64,000 nucleotides of DNA. Source: Methylocystis sp. (GTDB taxonomy: Bacteria; Pseudomonadota; Alphaproteobacteria; Rhizobiales; Beijerinckiaceae). The DNA is taken from the NCBI GenBank assembly GCA_020252485.1, contig JADCCX010000012.1, forward strand, positions 62,001 through 126,000, written 5' to 3'. Numbering within the stretch: the first letter of the stretch is position 1; every line of letters begins with the position of its first letter. The notes below the pieces were generated by a model that saw nothing but the letters and a program-made list of their open reading frames with translations, was not told the DNA's origin and ran no database searches. This document shows, in pieces, positions 27,942 through 36,925 of this stretch. A program made the position numbers and the translations under genes.

Positions 27942-29324
27942 TCAGCGGCCGCTGGCGGCGACCGCGCCTCCGGCGATAAGCGACGAGACTTCGCGCCGCA
28001 AGGCCTGCGCCGCCACCACTTCGCCATGCTGGGCGTAACGCTCGTGGTTCGCTTCGACCTGGCCAAGGTCGTAGAGGTAATTGACCATCATGCCGAAGCT
28101 CTGCCGCATGCCATTGGCGGAAAGGTCGGCCATCCAATTGAAGCGCTCCAGCCGCGCCCCGTTGCCGAGGTGGAACCGCTGCACGGGATCGCGCGGCTGT
28201 CCCGAGGCCGACTTGGCGAGGAACAGATAACGCGCTATGGCCTTGCGCAGCGCTGGTTCGGCCGCCCGCACCAACCCCTCATCGGGCTCAGGGCTGGAGA
28301 CGAGCGCCGCGATCTTCGCGCGGCCCCCCTCGTCCGACAGGGGTTCGCGAAGCTGTTCCGCCTCCAGCCAACGGCGGAAGCCGGGAACCGGCGAGAGGGT
28401 GACAAATGTCGTCAGGCTCGGGCATTCCCGCTTCAACTCCTCCGCCACTTGCTTGATGAGGAAGTTGCCGAAAGAGATCTTCGACAGCCCCTTCTGGCAG
28501 TTCGAAATCGAGTAGAAGACCGCGGTGGTGGCGGTCTCCGGCGCGATCGGCACGCGGTTGGCCAACAGGATGGGCTGTATCGCCTCGGGAATGCTCTGGG
28601 TGAGCGCAACCTCCACGAAGATCAGCGGCTCGTCGATGAGGGAGGGATGGAAGAAGGCGAAGCAGCGCCGGTCCTGCGGCTCCAGGCGACGCCGCAGGTC
28701 ATCCCAACTTTCGATGGCATGCACGGCTTCATACCGGATGATCTTCTCCAGGATATGCGCCGGCGTCATCCAGTCGATGCGGCGCATCACGAGAAAGCCC
28801 CGGTTGAACCATGACGAGAAGAGGTGCTGGAAATCGGCGTCGATATCGGCAAGCTCCGGGTGATCTGCGATGGCATCGAGAAGCTCCTCCCGCATGCGGA
28901 CGAGATGCAGAGTGTTGCCCGGCCCCATATTGAGCCGGCGGATGACCTCCTGCCGAGGCGGCTCAACTGCGTTTGTCAGCGACCTCAGGTTCGCGCTGGA
29001 AGGCTCCGCTTCGAAGCGGCGATAAGCCTCCCGGATCGTGTGCGCATCGGGCGCAAAACCGCTGCCCAGATCCTGGAGGAACCGCAGCTTCCCCGACGGG
29101 TCGAGCCGCTGGTAGCGAGCCATGACCTCGCGGGCGATCACCACGCCCGATGCTTCGCCGCGATTCGACAGAAGCGCCCGGAGCAGGCCATCGATGGTCT
29201 GGCGGCTGACGGTTTCGGCCATCGAGGAACCGAAGGTCCGCGCCACGAGATTGCGGCCCTGATCCGCCACGGAAAGCAGTAGATCCTGCAGAAAACCTGT
29301 CCGCCCGCCATCCCGTTCCGCCAT
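27942..29324 (-). CDS. matA: Malonyl-CoA decarboxylase (MatA)
   Basis: The 460-residue enzyme decarboxylates malonyl-CoA to acetyl-CoA. Family blocks are present: FFHPSLIDEPLIFVEVALT, FYSISNCQKGLSKISFGNFL, the Ser in TLSPVPGF and the His in FHLGNGARLERFNWMADLS, which form the catalytic pair in known decarboxylases. I prefer the ATG at 29324, with AAAGGA about eight bases before it and a length close to the Rhizobium protein; an in-frame ATG at 29366 lacks a ribosome site. The MatR-type operator lies just upstream. Confidence 0.95.
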   Translation of the reverse strand: MAERDGGRTGFLQDLLLSVADQGRNLVARTFGSSMAETVSRQTIDGLLRALLSNRGEASGVVIAREVMARYQRLDPSGKLRFLQDLGSGFAPDAHTIREAYRRFEAEPSSANLRSLTNAVEPPRQEVIRRLNMGPGNTLHLVRMREELLDAIADHPELADIDADFQHLFSSWFNRGFLVMRRIDWMTPAHILEKIIRYEAVHAIESWDDLRRRLEPQDRRCFAFFHPSLIDEPLIFVEVALTQSIPEAIQPILLANRVPIAPETATTAVFYSISNCQKGLSKISFGNFLIKQVAEELKRECPSLTTFVTLSPVPGFRRWLEAEQLREPLSDEGGRAKIAALVSSPEPDEGLVRAAEPALRKAIARYLFLAKSASGQPRDPVQRFHLGNGARLERFNWMADLSANGMRQSFGMMVNYLYDLGQVEANHERYAQHGEVVAAQALRREVSSLIAGGAVAASGR

Positions 29325-29378
29325 CCGCCCGATCCTTTTGTGGATACTGGATAGCGCTTCTTGCATTCATAATCAAAT

Positions 29379-29395
29379 GTCTTGTATACAAAGAC
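29379..29395. promoter_or_regulatory. Candidate MatR operator in the matA-matR intergenic region
   Basis: The 17 bases contain the perfect palindrome TTGTATACAA (29382-29391), extended as GTCTT...AAGAC with one extra base on the right. The reported MatR operator of Rhizobium is a TCTTGTA/TACA-type inverted repeat, and this matches it closely. The site lies between the divergent starts, 55 bases from matA and 18 bases before the preferred matR ATG, suited to control both genes. Confidence 0.75.
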
Positions 29396-29412
29396 AAACA
29401 GGCTTGCGAACG

Positions 29413-30075
29413 ATGAGCATCGCCCTCCGACTGCATGACGCGATCGAACAGGATATCGCTACGGGCGTTCTGGCGCCGGGGATGCGCCTTGACGAGATGA
29501 TGCTGGCTGGCCGCTACCAGGTCTCGCGCACCCCCGTCCGGGAGGCATTGCGCCAGCTTGCGGCAACCGGGATGGTGGAGATCCGGCTGCGGCGCGGCGC
29601 CGTTGTCGCCACGCTTGGTCCGAACCAGCTCTACGAAATGTTCGAGGTGATGGCCGAACTCGAAGCCATGTGCGGACGCCTCGCGGCGCGGCGCGCCACC
29701 GCCACCACGCGAAGCGGCCTTCTGGCCGCGCACGAGGCTTGCCGAAAGGCCATCGCTGACCCAGATGACTATTATGCAGCGAACGAAACGTTCCACCAGT
29801 CGATCTACCGGATGGCCGGCAGCGTCTTCCTGATGGAGCAAAGTCTTGCTCTGCAAAAGAGGTTGCGTCCCTACCGCCGCCTGCAGCTCAGGGTAGGCAC
29901 GAGGGTGAGCCGGTCCTGCGAGGAGCATGAGGTCATCGTCCAGGCCATCGCGCGGGGCGACGGCGCGGGCGCGGCGGAGGCCCTGCGCGACCATGTGGTG
30001 GTCCAGGGCGAGCGTTTCGCGGACCTTGTGGCAAGTCTCTCAGAATTGAAAGTTGCCGAGTTGAATGCCGCGTAA
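29413..30075 (+). CDS. matR: GntR/FadR-type regulator of malonate catabolism (MatR)
   Basis: The 220 residues comprise an N-terminal winged helix (LDEMMLAGRYQVSRTPVREA) and a C-terminal FCD ligand-binding domain with the Asp-His pattern (AANETFHQSIYRM, EEHEVIVQAI). It is divergent from matA with a matching palindrome between them, so it is almost certainly MatR, which releases DNA on binding malonate. The ATG at 29413 is preferred because earlier in-frame codons would place the operator inside the gene. Confidence 0.92.
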   Translation: MSIALRLHDAIEQDIATGVLAPGMRLDEMMLAGRYQVSRTPVREALRQLAATGMVEIRLRRGAVVATLGPNQLYEMFEVMAELEAMCGRLAARRATATTRSGLLAAHEACRKAIADPDDYYAANETFHQSIYRMAGSVFLMEQSLALQKRLRPYRRLQLRVGTRVSRSCEEHEVIVQAIARGDGAGAAEALRDHVVVQGERFADLVASLSELKVAELNAA

Positions 30076-30105
30076 TAGGACTGTTGAATTATAAACAGGC
30101 TTGAA

Positions 30106-30124
30106 CCCGCCGTTGAAAGGCGGG
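30106..30124. other. Short perfect hairpin between matR and the Bug gene
   Basis: CCCGCC and GGCGGG form a 6-bp stem with a 7-base loop, 31 bases after matR. No T run follows on the plus strand (an A run does), so it is not a classical terminator. It could be a weak terminator, an attenuating structure or mRNA-stabilising stem between the regulator and the binding-protein gene. Confidence 0.4.
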
Positions 30125-30159
30125 CCCGGCCAAAAAAACAAAGTTCGGGAGGACTTTCG

Positions 30160-31155
30160 ATGAGTGGATCTGGAAATGGCATCAGCCGCCGCACGGCGTT
30201 GTCCGGCGGCATCGCAGCCGGCGCATCGCTTCTCGCCATGCCCGCCATTGCGCAGAGCGGCTGGCCGAACCGACAGATCACATGGCTAAACCCTTTCCCC
30301 GCCGGTGGCGGCACGGATGCCTTTGCCCGCCCCCTGGCAGCAGTGATGGATCAGCAGCTCAACCAGCGCATCATCATCGATAACCGCGGTGGCGCAGGCG
30401 GCACTGTCGGCGCTTCCGCCGCTGCGAAGATGGCGGCTGATGGATCGGTCTTCTTCGTCGGCGCGGCGCACCACACCATCGCGCCGCACATCTATCCGAA
30501 TCTCGACTACAACCTTGAGACGAGCTTCATCCCGATCGGATTGATTGCCCGCCCGCCGCAGGTGATCTCCTGCAATCCGCAGAAGGTGAAGGCGGCAACA
30601 CTCGCCGAGTTCATTGCCGATTCGAAGGCGAACCCGAACAAGTACAACTATGGCTCATCGGGCAACGGCTCGGTGCACCACATGGCAGGCGAACTGTTCC
30701 AGGTCGCGACGGGGACAAAGATGACGCATGTTCCCTATCGTGGCGTCGGCCCTGCGATGCAGGATCTCGTGGCCGGCAACATCGACCTGATGTTCGATGG
30801 CCTCGGGTCCTCGGCAAACCAGATCCAGGCCGGCACGCTGAAGGCGCTCGCCGTCGCCGCGCCCGAGCGCTCGCCGGCCATTCCCGATGTGCCGACCGCG
30901 AAGGAAGCCGGCCTGCCCGGCTTCGAGGTCTCCACCTGGTATGCGCTCTTCGCCATCAAGGGCACCCCGCAGGAGATCGTGGACCGCATGATCGCCGAGC
31001 TGCTCAAGGCGCTCGACAACCCGTCGATCAAGGATGCCTGGGGCAAGAACGGCTCCGAGGTGATCAAGCTTACCGGCAAGGATTTCGGGGCCTATGTGAC
31101 GGCCGAGATCGCGCGGTGGGGTCAGGTCGTGAAGGACGCCGGCGTCAAGATCTGA
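30160..31155 (+). CDS. Bug/TctC-family periplasmic solute-binding protein
   Basis: The 331-residue protein begins with a Tat-like signal (SRRTALSGGIAAGASLLAMP, cleavage after AIAQ) and continues as a TctC-type binding protein: WPNRQITWLNPFPAGGGTD, the carboxylate-binding loop region VIIDNRGGAGG-like (IIIDNRGGAGGTVG), YNYGSSGNGSVHHMAGELF and THVPYRGVGPAMQDL. Such proteins feed tripartite tricarboxylate transporters with organic acids. Being next to matR it may bind malonate, but no TctA/TctB membrane subunits are near. GGGAGGA precedes the ATG. Its last 11 bases overlap the convergent GNAT gene. Confidence 0.88.
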   Translation: MSGSGNGISRRTALSGGIAAGASLLAMPAIAQSGWPNRQITWLNPFPAGGGTDAFARPLAAVMDQQLNQRIIIDNRGGAGGTVGASAAAKMAADGSVFFVGAAHHTIAPHIYPNLDYNLETSFIPIGLIARPPQVISCNPQKVKAATLAEFIADSKANPNKYNYGSSGNGSVHHMAGELFQVATGTKMTHVPYRGVGPAMQDLVAGNIDLMFDGLGSSANQIQAGTLKALAVAAPERSPAIPDVPTAKEAGLPGFEVSTWYALFAIKGTPQEIVDRMIAELLKALDNPSIKDAWGKNGSEVIKLTGKDFGAYVTAEIARWGQVVKDAGVKI

Positions 31156-31903
31156 CGCCGTCCCGGATCATCGTTTTATAGCCGCAGAGATCGGCGAAGC
31201 CCTGGCTCGCATAGAGCCGGCGGGCTGCGGCGTTCGTCGCGTCAACCTGCAGAAAGGCCAGCGCGGCGTCTTGCCGCGCCGCCCAGGCGAGCAGCGCATC
31301 GACGGTTGCCCGCCCCAAACCCTGACCGCGCCATGCACCGTCCAGCATGATGGAGCCGATCTCGGCATAGCCTCGATCGATGGCGCCCATGCCGAAGCCG
31401 ACGGCTTTGCCTTCGATCTCCAGCGTGGCGAAGGCGGCCGGCACCCGCAGATGGCCGACGATGGCGAAGAGGTGATCGGCCGAGCGCTTCGACGGTTCCT
31501 GATGGCTCGAAACGCCGGCCAGCCAGCGCCGGCTTGGTGCGCCTTCCAGCCGCACCCGCGGATCGGGCGCGATGTCGCGATAGCGCTCCAGCGGCAGAAT
31601 CATCATGCGCGACTGATCCTTGATGCGGTAGCCGCGCCGCAGCAGCAGCGGCTCGACATCCGGACCGGCCAGCGGCGTCACGCGGACAGAGGGCGGGAGC
31701 CCGGCATCGTCATAAAGCTGCTCAATCGTATCGAGCAGAGGCTCGGGCATCAGCGCGCCGGGAACGACGGCGGAGGCGGAATTGGCGCGCCCGGAATAGC
31801 CATGGGCGAAGCGCACCACCCAGCCGTCCATCAGCAAGGTGCTGACCGCCGGCCAGACATTGACGAGCCTTTCCTCGCAGGCGCGGACAATCTCCAGATC
31901 CAT
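31145..31903 (-). CDS. GNAT-family N-acetyltransferase
   Basis: This 252-residue protein has a degenerate N-terminal half and a C-terminal GNAT domain with the acetyl-CoA loop RGQGLGRATVDALLAWA and the following LQVDATNAAARRLYASQGF. The substrate is unknown. The start is six bases after the stop of the DUF985 gene, and the end overlaps the Bug gene. It belongs to the leftward gloB-DUF985-GNAT group. Confidence 0.87.
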   Translation of the reverse strand: MDLEIVRACEERLVNVWPAVSTLLMDGWVVRFAHGYSGRANSASAVVPGALMPEPLLDTIEQLYDDAGLPPSVRVTPLAGPDVEPLLLRRGYRIKDQSRMMILPLERYRDIAPDPRVRLEGAPSRRWLAGVSSHQEPSKRSADHLFAIVGHLRVPAAFATLEIEGKAVGFGMGAIDRGYAEIGSIMLDGAWRGQGLGRATVDALLAWAARQDAALAFLQVDATNAAARRLYASQGFADLCGYKTMIRDGVRS

Positions 31904-31909
31904 CGCGGC

Positions 31910-32371
31910 TCAGCCCCCGGCAGGCTTTCGCGGCGTGGGATGCCAGCCCGGCGGGGCCAATTCGAAGCCCGAGAACTCGAAAGCCGGCGCCACCGTGCAG
32001 CCGACCAGCGTCCAGGCGCCAAGCGACGTGGCCGTCTGCCACCAGCCCTGCGGCACCACGAATTGCGGCCGCTGGCGCGCCTTGAGGTCCGGCCCCAGAT
32101 AATGGGCCTCGGCATCATGGCCGTTCTCGCTCACGGTGATGACGAGCGGGCCGCCCGCATACCAATGCCAGACCTCGGCGGCATCGACCCGGTGCCAGTC
32201 CGAGACATCGCCTGTGTCAAGCAGATAGTAGATCAGCGTCGAGGCGGCCCTTCCGCCCTCGACCTTGCGCTCGTCCCGCCAGGTTTCGCGGAAATAGCCG
32301 CCTTCGGGATGCGGCTTGAGTTCCAGCAGCCGGACCACTTCCGCCGCCGTCATCTCCTGCGCGATGGTCAT
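31910..32371 (-). CDS. DUF985 cupin protein
   Basis: The 153 residues form a small cupin of the DUF985 family: LELKPHPEGGYFRETWRDER, STLIYYLLDTGDVSDWHRVD and EVWHWYAGGPL, with His residues in WHRV and WHWY as possible metal ligands. Substrates for the family are not established; some members resemble sugar epimerases. It lies two bases after gloB and is probably cotranscribed. Confidence 0.88.
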   Translation of the reverse strand: MTIAQEMTAAEVVRLLELKPHPEGGYFRETWRDERKVEGGRAASTLIYYLLDTGDVSDWHRVDAAEVWHWYAGGPLVITVSENGHDAEAHYLGPDLKARQRPQFVVPQGWWQTATSLGAWTLVGCTVAPAFEFSGFELAPPGWHPTPRKPAGG

Positions 32372-32373
32372 GA

Positions 32374-33135
32374 TCAGAACCTGTTCTTGCGTTCACGGAT
32401 TTCGGCGAAGACCGCGACGGGATCCGCGCCGGCCATGCCCAGCGTCGCCTGGATGCCGGGATCGGTGACGCGCAGATAGGGGTTGGTCGCCTTTTCAAGG
32501 CCGATACTCGTCGGCAGCGTCACCTTGTCATGCGCTCTGAGGTTCTCGACCTGCAAGGCGCGGGTGCGCAAGGCCATGTTGGCCGGATCGACGGTCAGCG
32601 CGAAGCGGGCGTTGGCGAGCGTGTATTCATGCCCGCAATAGACCGCCGTATCGTCGGGCAGGGCAGCGAGCTTCTGCAATGACTGATAGAACGCAGCCGG
32701 CGTGCAGCCGAAGATGCGCCCGCAACCGAGCGCGAAGAGCGTGTCGCCGGTGAAAACCGTTTTCTGCCCCTGCAGCCAATAGGCGATGTGATCGGGGCAA
32801 TGGCCCGGCGTATCAAGCACATCGATCACGAGATTGCCGACCATCACGCGGTCGCCCTCTGAAACCCTCTCGTCGGCATCGGGTACGCGCGCCGCCTTCC
32901 TCGGCGCGACGACGCGGCAGCCGAATTTCGCCTTGAGGCCCGGAATGCCTTCCACATGGTCCGCATGCTCATGCGTCACGAGAATGTCGGTGAGGCTCCA
33001 GCCCGTTTCCGCAAGCGCCTTCATGATCGCGGTCTCCTCGGGCGCATCGATGGCCGCTGTCGCGCCGGTTGCCGGATCATGGACCAGCACGGAGAAATTA
33101 TCGCTGCGGCTCAGAAACTGGCGGATTTCAACCAT
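32374..33135 (-). CDS. gloB: Hydroxyacylglutathione hydrolase (glyoxalase II)
   Basis: The 253-residue metallo-beta-lactamase-fold enzyme hydrolyses S-lactoylglutathione in methylglyoxal detoxification. Metal ligands are visible: THEHADH, the His in DTPGHCPDH, the Asp in FTGDTLFALGCGR and the His in YCGHEYTLANARF. The C-terminal HAGH region (NPYLRV) is present. The ATG at 33135 has AAGGA at good spacing; upstream extension is unnecessary. It is divergent from the methyltransferase gene. Confidence 0.93.
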   Translation of the reverse strand: MVEIRQFLSRSDNFSVLVHDPATGATAAIDAPEETAIMKALAETGWSLTDILVTHEHADHVEGIPGLKAKFGCRVVAPRKAARVPDADERVSEGDRVMVGNLVIDVLDTPGHCPDHIAYWLQGQKTVFTGDTLFALGCGRIFGCTPAAFYQSLQKLAALPDDTAVYCGHEYTLANARFALTVDPANMALRTRALQVENLRAHDKVTLPTSIGLEKATNPYLRVTDPGIQATLGMAGADPVAVFAEIRERKNRF

Positions 33136-33226
33136 CTTGTCCTTCAACCATTCTGCCGGGGCCCCCGTGCACAAAGGGCGGTCTTGGCCTATAGAGGCTG
33201 TCAAGACTAGCGAGTGGCCAACGCCC

Positions 33227-33970
33227 ATGTCCATCGACATCGTCGATCTCAGGAGCTTTTACGCCACGCCGCTCGGCGAAGTGGCGCGCGGCCTGCTGCT
33301 GACCGCCATCCGCAACCGCTGGGACAATCTCTCGGGCATGGTTCTGATGGGGCTGGGCTATGCGACGCCGTATCTCGGACCCTTCCGCGACGAGGCGATC
33401 CGCTCCGTCGCCTTCATGCCGGCCGGACAGGGCGTGGTGAACTGGCCGTCCTCGGGGCTGTCATCCTCGGCGCTGGTCGACGCCGGCCAATTGCCGCTGC
33501 GCGACGGCTCTGTCGACCGCATCATCCTCGCGCATGCCCTGGAGATGGCGCACAGTCCCGCCGAACTGATGAGCGAGATGTGGCGCGTGCTCTCGCCGGG
33601 CGGCCGCATCATCGCCATCGCCCCCAACCGCGCCGGCCTCTGGGCGCGGATGGACGTGACGCCCTTCGGTCATGGCCAGCCCTTCAGCCGCGGCCAGCTC
33701 ATGGGGCTGATGCGCCAGGCCCTGTTCACGCCGGTGCATTGGGGTGAGGCGCTTTACGTGCCGCCGGTGCGGCGGCGGCTGCTGCTCAAGACCGCCAAGG
33801 GCTGGGACCGCTTCGGCCGCACGCTGGGATTGCCCTTCGCCGGCGTGCATGTGATCGAGGCGACGAAGCAGGTGTTCCACCCGATTGCCGTGCGGAAGGT
33901 TTCGCGCGCGATGGCCGAGGGTCAGCCGGTGCTGGCGCCCAGCGGCTTCCGCAATCTCTCTAGCGAATGA
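33227..33970 (+). CDS. SAM-dependent methyltransferase
   Basis: This 247-residue protein has a class I methyltransferase fold: GMVLMGLGYATPYLGPF as motif I, then LPLRDGSVDRIILAHALEM and EMWRVLSPGGRIIAIAPNRAG, typical of the Methyltransf_11 group. It lies divergent from gloB, a common arrangement in Rhizobiales. The substrate is unknown. The stop overlaps the convergent L,D-transpeptidase gene by 11 bases. Confidence 0.87.
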   Translation: MSIDIVDLRSFYATPLGEVARGLLLTAIRNRWDNLSGMVLMGLGYATPYLGPFRDEAIRSVAFMPAGQGVVNWPSSGLSSSALVDAGQLPLRDGSVDRIILAHALEMAHSPAELMSEMWRVLSPGGRIIAIAPNRAGLWARMDVTPFGHGQPFSRGQLMGLMRQALFTPVHWGEALYVPPVRRRLLLKTAKGWDRFGRTLGLPFAGVHVIEATKQVFHPIAVRKVSRAMAEGQPVLAPSGFRNLSSE

Positions 33971-34487
33971 CCGTGACCGGGGTGCCGACGCGCACCCGCT
34001 CGTAAAGATCGATGATATCCTCGTTCAGCATGCGGATGCAGCCATAGGAGGCCGCCGTTCCGATCGAGGACCGCATCGAGGCGCTGGTGCCGTGGATGGC
34101 GTATTCGCCGGGAAGGGAGAGCACGCGGGCGCCCATCGGGTTGGCCGGATCGTCGGCCTCGATCACGTCGGGCAGCCAGGGGCGGTCGCGCTTGACCGAG
34201 CGGGGCGGCGACCAGGCGACGCGCTGATATTTCGCCTCGATCCGCGTGCGGCCGGTCCATTGCTTGCCAGCCTTGCCGACGGCGACGCGGTAGCGGATCG
34301 CCGTGCCGTCGCCCTCAACGAGATAAAGCCGGCGCTCGCTCTGGCTGATGACGATTTCGCCGGGCGGGAAGGGACCGGCGAAGGCGACGCGCTCGGCCGC
34401 CATCGCAGGCGGCGCGGCGGCTGGCAGGAGGATGCCTGCGACGAGCGCGGCGCGCAGAAGGGTACTGGACAGGGGCGGGACCGGCAT
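33960..34487 (-). CDS. L,D-transpeptidase (YkuD domain)
   Basis: The 175-residue exported enzyme has an N-terminal signal peptide (LLRAALVAGILLPAAAPPAMA) and a YkuD domain with the catalytic signature HGTSASMRSS...SYGCIRM, the Cys being the nucleophile. It likely makes 3-3 crosslinks in peptidoglycan or anchors proteins to it. Members of this family are abundant in Hyphomicrobiales, where polar growth relies on them. Confidence 0.92.
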   Translation of the reverse strand: MPVPPLSSTLLRAALVAGILLPAAAPPAMAAERVAFAGPFPPGEIVISQSERRLYLVEGDGTAIRYRVAVGKAGKQWTGRTRIEAKYQRVAWSPPRSVKRDRPWLPDVIEADDPANPMGARVLSLPGEYAIHGTSASMRSSIGTAASYGCIRMLNEDIIDLYERVRVGTPVTVIR

Positions 34488-34629
34488 GATCGGCGGATGG
34501 TCGCAGCGGCAGGTTCCCCTCCGGTGAATCCGCCCGGCCTTTTCATCCCGCTGGTTAGCGGTTCTTTACCGGCAAGGGCCGAGGCGGCAGCCTGCCGGAG
34601 CAGCCCAACGTTAGCGGATCAGCCGCCGA

Positions 34630-36807
34630 TCAGCCGCCGATCAGGCGCTGGAGCAGATTGCGGTCGCCCTGCGAAGGGCCTTGCTGCTGGTTGAAGCGCG
34701 CGGGCGTCAGGTCCTCCGCCGCCGGCTGCTGGACCGGGCCGCGGTTGACCAGGCGCGGCGGGGCGGAGCCGACATTGGCGGGGGGCAGGATCGGGCCGGC
34801 GGCGGGAATCCCGGGCGGCCCGCCCTGGGCGATGGCGCGCCAGTTCAGGCCGGGCAATCCCGCGATCGGGAGGCCCGCATGGCTCTCGCGCATGAAACGG
34901 TTCCAGATCTCCGCCGGTAGACCGGAGCCGGTGACCTTCTTCATTTCCTCCCCATCGTCGTTGCCGACCCAGATGCCGGCCACCAGCTGGCCGGTGTAGC
35001 CGACGAACCAGGCATCGCGGTGGTCCTGCGTGGTGCCAGTCTTGCCGGCGGCGGGCCAGCCGGGCAGATCGGACTTGCGGGCCGTGCCGGAGACCAGGGT
35101 TTCGCGCAGCATCTGGTTCATCTGGCCAGCCTGCTCGAAGCTCATGGCCCGGCCGAGATCACGGTCCTGACGGGTGTAGATGATTTTTCCGGCGGTCGTC
35201 TTCACCTGCAGGATCGCATGCGGGATGATGGCCGTGCCGCCATTGGCGAAAGCGGCATAGGCGGCTGTCAATTCGAGCGGCGTCACTTCCGAGGTGCCGA
35301 GCGCCAGCGAGGGCAGCGGCTGCAGGGGCGAGGAGACGCCAAGCCGCTGCGCGGTCCGGACCACGCTGCGGGGGCCAACCTCCTGGATCACCCGCACGAC
35401 CGGCGTGTTGAGCGACATCGCCAGCGCCTTCTGCATCGGCACTTCGCCGAAATACTCGCGGCTGTAGTTCTCAGGCTTCCAGCCCTTGATGTTGATGGGC
35501 GCATCGAGCAGCGGCGAATCGGGCGTGAAGCCGCGATCCAGCGCCGTGAGATAGACGAAGGGCTTGAAGGCCGAGCCAGGCTGCCTTCTGGCGGCGACCG
35601 CCCGGTTGAACTGGCTTTCGCTGTAATTGCGCCCGCCCACCATGGCGCGGATCGCTCCATCGGGCGCCATCGCGACCACCGCGCCTTGCGAGACATCCAG
35701 CCTGGCGCCCCTGGCGTCGAGCTCGGCGACCAGCGCCTGCTCCGCCAGGCGCTGCATGGCCGGGTCGATCGTCGTCAGGACCACGATGTCCGATTCGATC
35801 GCTCCCACGAAATCATCGAGCACATCGACGATCCAGTCCGCCGCATAATTGGCCGATCCCGCACCCGCCTGCCGGCGCGATTTCGCGGGGGAAGCCAGCG
35901 CCAGCTTGGCGTCGCCGTCCTTGATCGCGCCGTCGCGCACCATCGCCGTGATGACGAGCGCCGCCCGCTCGGCGGCGCCTTCCGGGTTGCGGTTGGGCGC
36001 CAGCCGCGAGGGCGCCTGGACCAGGCCGCCCAGCACGGCGGCTTCAGCAATCGTCACAGCGCGGGCCGATTTGCCGAAATATTTCTGCGCCGCGGCCTCG
36101 ACGCCGTAAGCGCCGGAGCCGAAATAGACCCGGTTCATATAGAGTTCGAGGATCTGATCCTTGCTGTAGTTGCGCTCCAGCCAGAGGGCCAGGATTGCCT
36201 CCTGCACCTTGCGGGAGGCCGTGCGCTCCTGGGTCAGGAAGAGGTTCTTGGCGAGCTGCTGGGTCAGCGTCGAGCCGCCTTCGGAGAGCCTGCCGCCGAT
36301 GATGTTGCGCATAACGGCGCGGGAGATGCCGATCGGATCGATGCCGTAATGGCTGTAGAAGCGGCGGTCCTCGATCGAGACGAACGCCTGCGGCAGATAG
36401 CGCGGCAATTCCTTGATCGTGACGGTGCTGCCGCCGGTCTCGCCGCGGTTGGCGAGCAAGGCGCCATCGGAAGCGAGGATGGCGATGTTGGGCGGACGTT
36501 TCGGCACCGCCAGTTGATCGATCGGCGGCAGGCGCGTGGCATGATAGGCGATAATGCCGATCAGCCCGATGAACAGCCAGACGCCAAGCGTGAAACCCCA
36601 ATAGACCACGCGCCCGATAAGCGAGCGGCGCGGCCGACGTCCGCCGCGGCGCCGTTTTGGCTTCGCGGAACGGGCACGCACGGCGGCGCTTCTGCGGGGA
36701 GCCGGCCTGTCGGCGTCATCGAAGGCAAGATCATCGGCAGGCTCACGGCGAGGTGATCCCCCGTCGAAGCGCGGTTCGATCCGTTGCTGGTTCCGGGAGC
36801 GCCCCAT
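34630..36807 (-). CDS. mrcA: Penicillin-binding protein 1A (bifunctional glycosyltransferase/transpeptidase)
   Basis: The 725 residues begin with a basic, low-complexity cytoplasmic tail, then one helix (about 67-88), a GT51 transglycosylase domain (SIEDRRFYSHYGID, GGSTLTQQLAKNLFL, LELYMNRVYFGSGAYG) and a transpeptidase domain (RQPGSAFKPFVYLT with the catalytic Ser, SLN, and KTGTTQDHRD). The C-terminal tail is Pro/Gln-rich. It synthesises and crosslinks peptidoglycan. A CtrA-type site lies about 65 bases upstream of the start. The coding end carries an 11-base tandem repeat around 34616-34640. Confidence 0.95.
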   Translation of the reverse strand: MGRSRNQQRIEPRFDGGSPRREPADDLAFDDADRPAPRRSAAVRARSAKPKRRRGGRRPRRSLIGRVVYWGFTLGVWLFIGLIGIIAYHATRLPPIDQLAVPKRPPNIAILASDGALLANRGETGGSTVTIKELPRYLPQAFVSIEDRRFYSHYGIDPIGISRAVMRNIIGGRLSEGGSTLTQQLAKNLFLTQERTASRKVQEAILALWLERNYSKDQILELYMNRVYFGSGAYGVEAAAQKYFGKSARAVTIAEAAVLGGLVQAPSRLAPNRNPEGAAERAALVITAMVRDGAIKDGDAKLALASPAKSRRQAGAGSANYAADWIVDVLDDFVGAIESDIVVLTTIDPAMQRLAEQALVAELDARGARLDVSQGAVVAMAPDGAIRAMVGGRNYSESQFNRAVAARRQPGSAFKPFVYLTALDRGFTPDSPLLDAPINIKGWKPENYSREYFGEVPMQKALAMSLNTPVVRVIQEVGPRSVVRTAQRLGVSSPLQPLPSLALGTSEVTPLELTAAYAAFANGGTAIIPHAILQVKTTAGKIIYTRQDRDLGRAMSFEQAGQMNQMLRETLVSGTARKSDLPGWPAAGKTGTTQDHRDAWFVGYTGQLVAGIWVGNDDGEEMKKVTGSGLPAEIWNRFMRESHAGLPIAGLPGLNWRAIAQGGPPGIPAAGPILPPANVGSAPPRLVNRGPVQQPAAEDLTPARFNQQQGPSQGDRNLLQRLIGG

Positions 36808-36870
36808 GCTGCCTCTGGCTATCGCTCATTGCTGTCTGGAGGACAGAAGGCGAAAATGCCTGAAATCACT

Positions 36871-36885
36871 TTAAGGCGGGTTTAA
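36871..36885. promoter_or_regulatory. CtrA-type site TTAA-N7-TTAA upstream of PBP1A
   Basis: TTAA at 36871-36874 and at 36882-36885 with a seven-base spacer make a full CtrA motif, 64 bases upstream of the PBP1A ATG. A further GTTAAC follows at 36894-36899. The AT-rich stretch stands out from its surroundings. Confidence 0.6.
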
Positions 36886-36925
36886 GGTTGATGGTTAACT
36901 GCATTGCAGAGGCAAAAGCCCCCGA

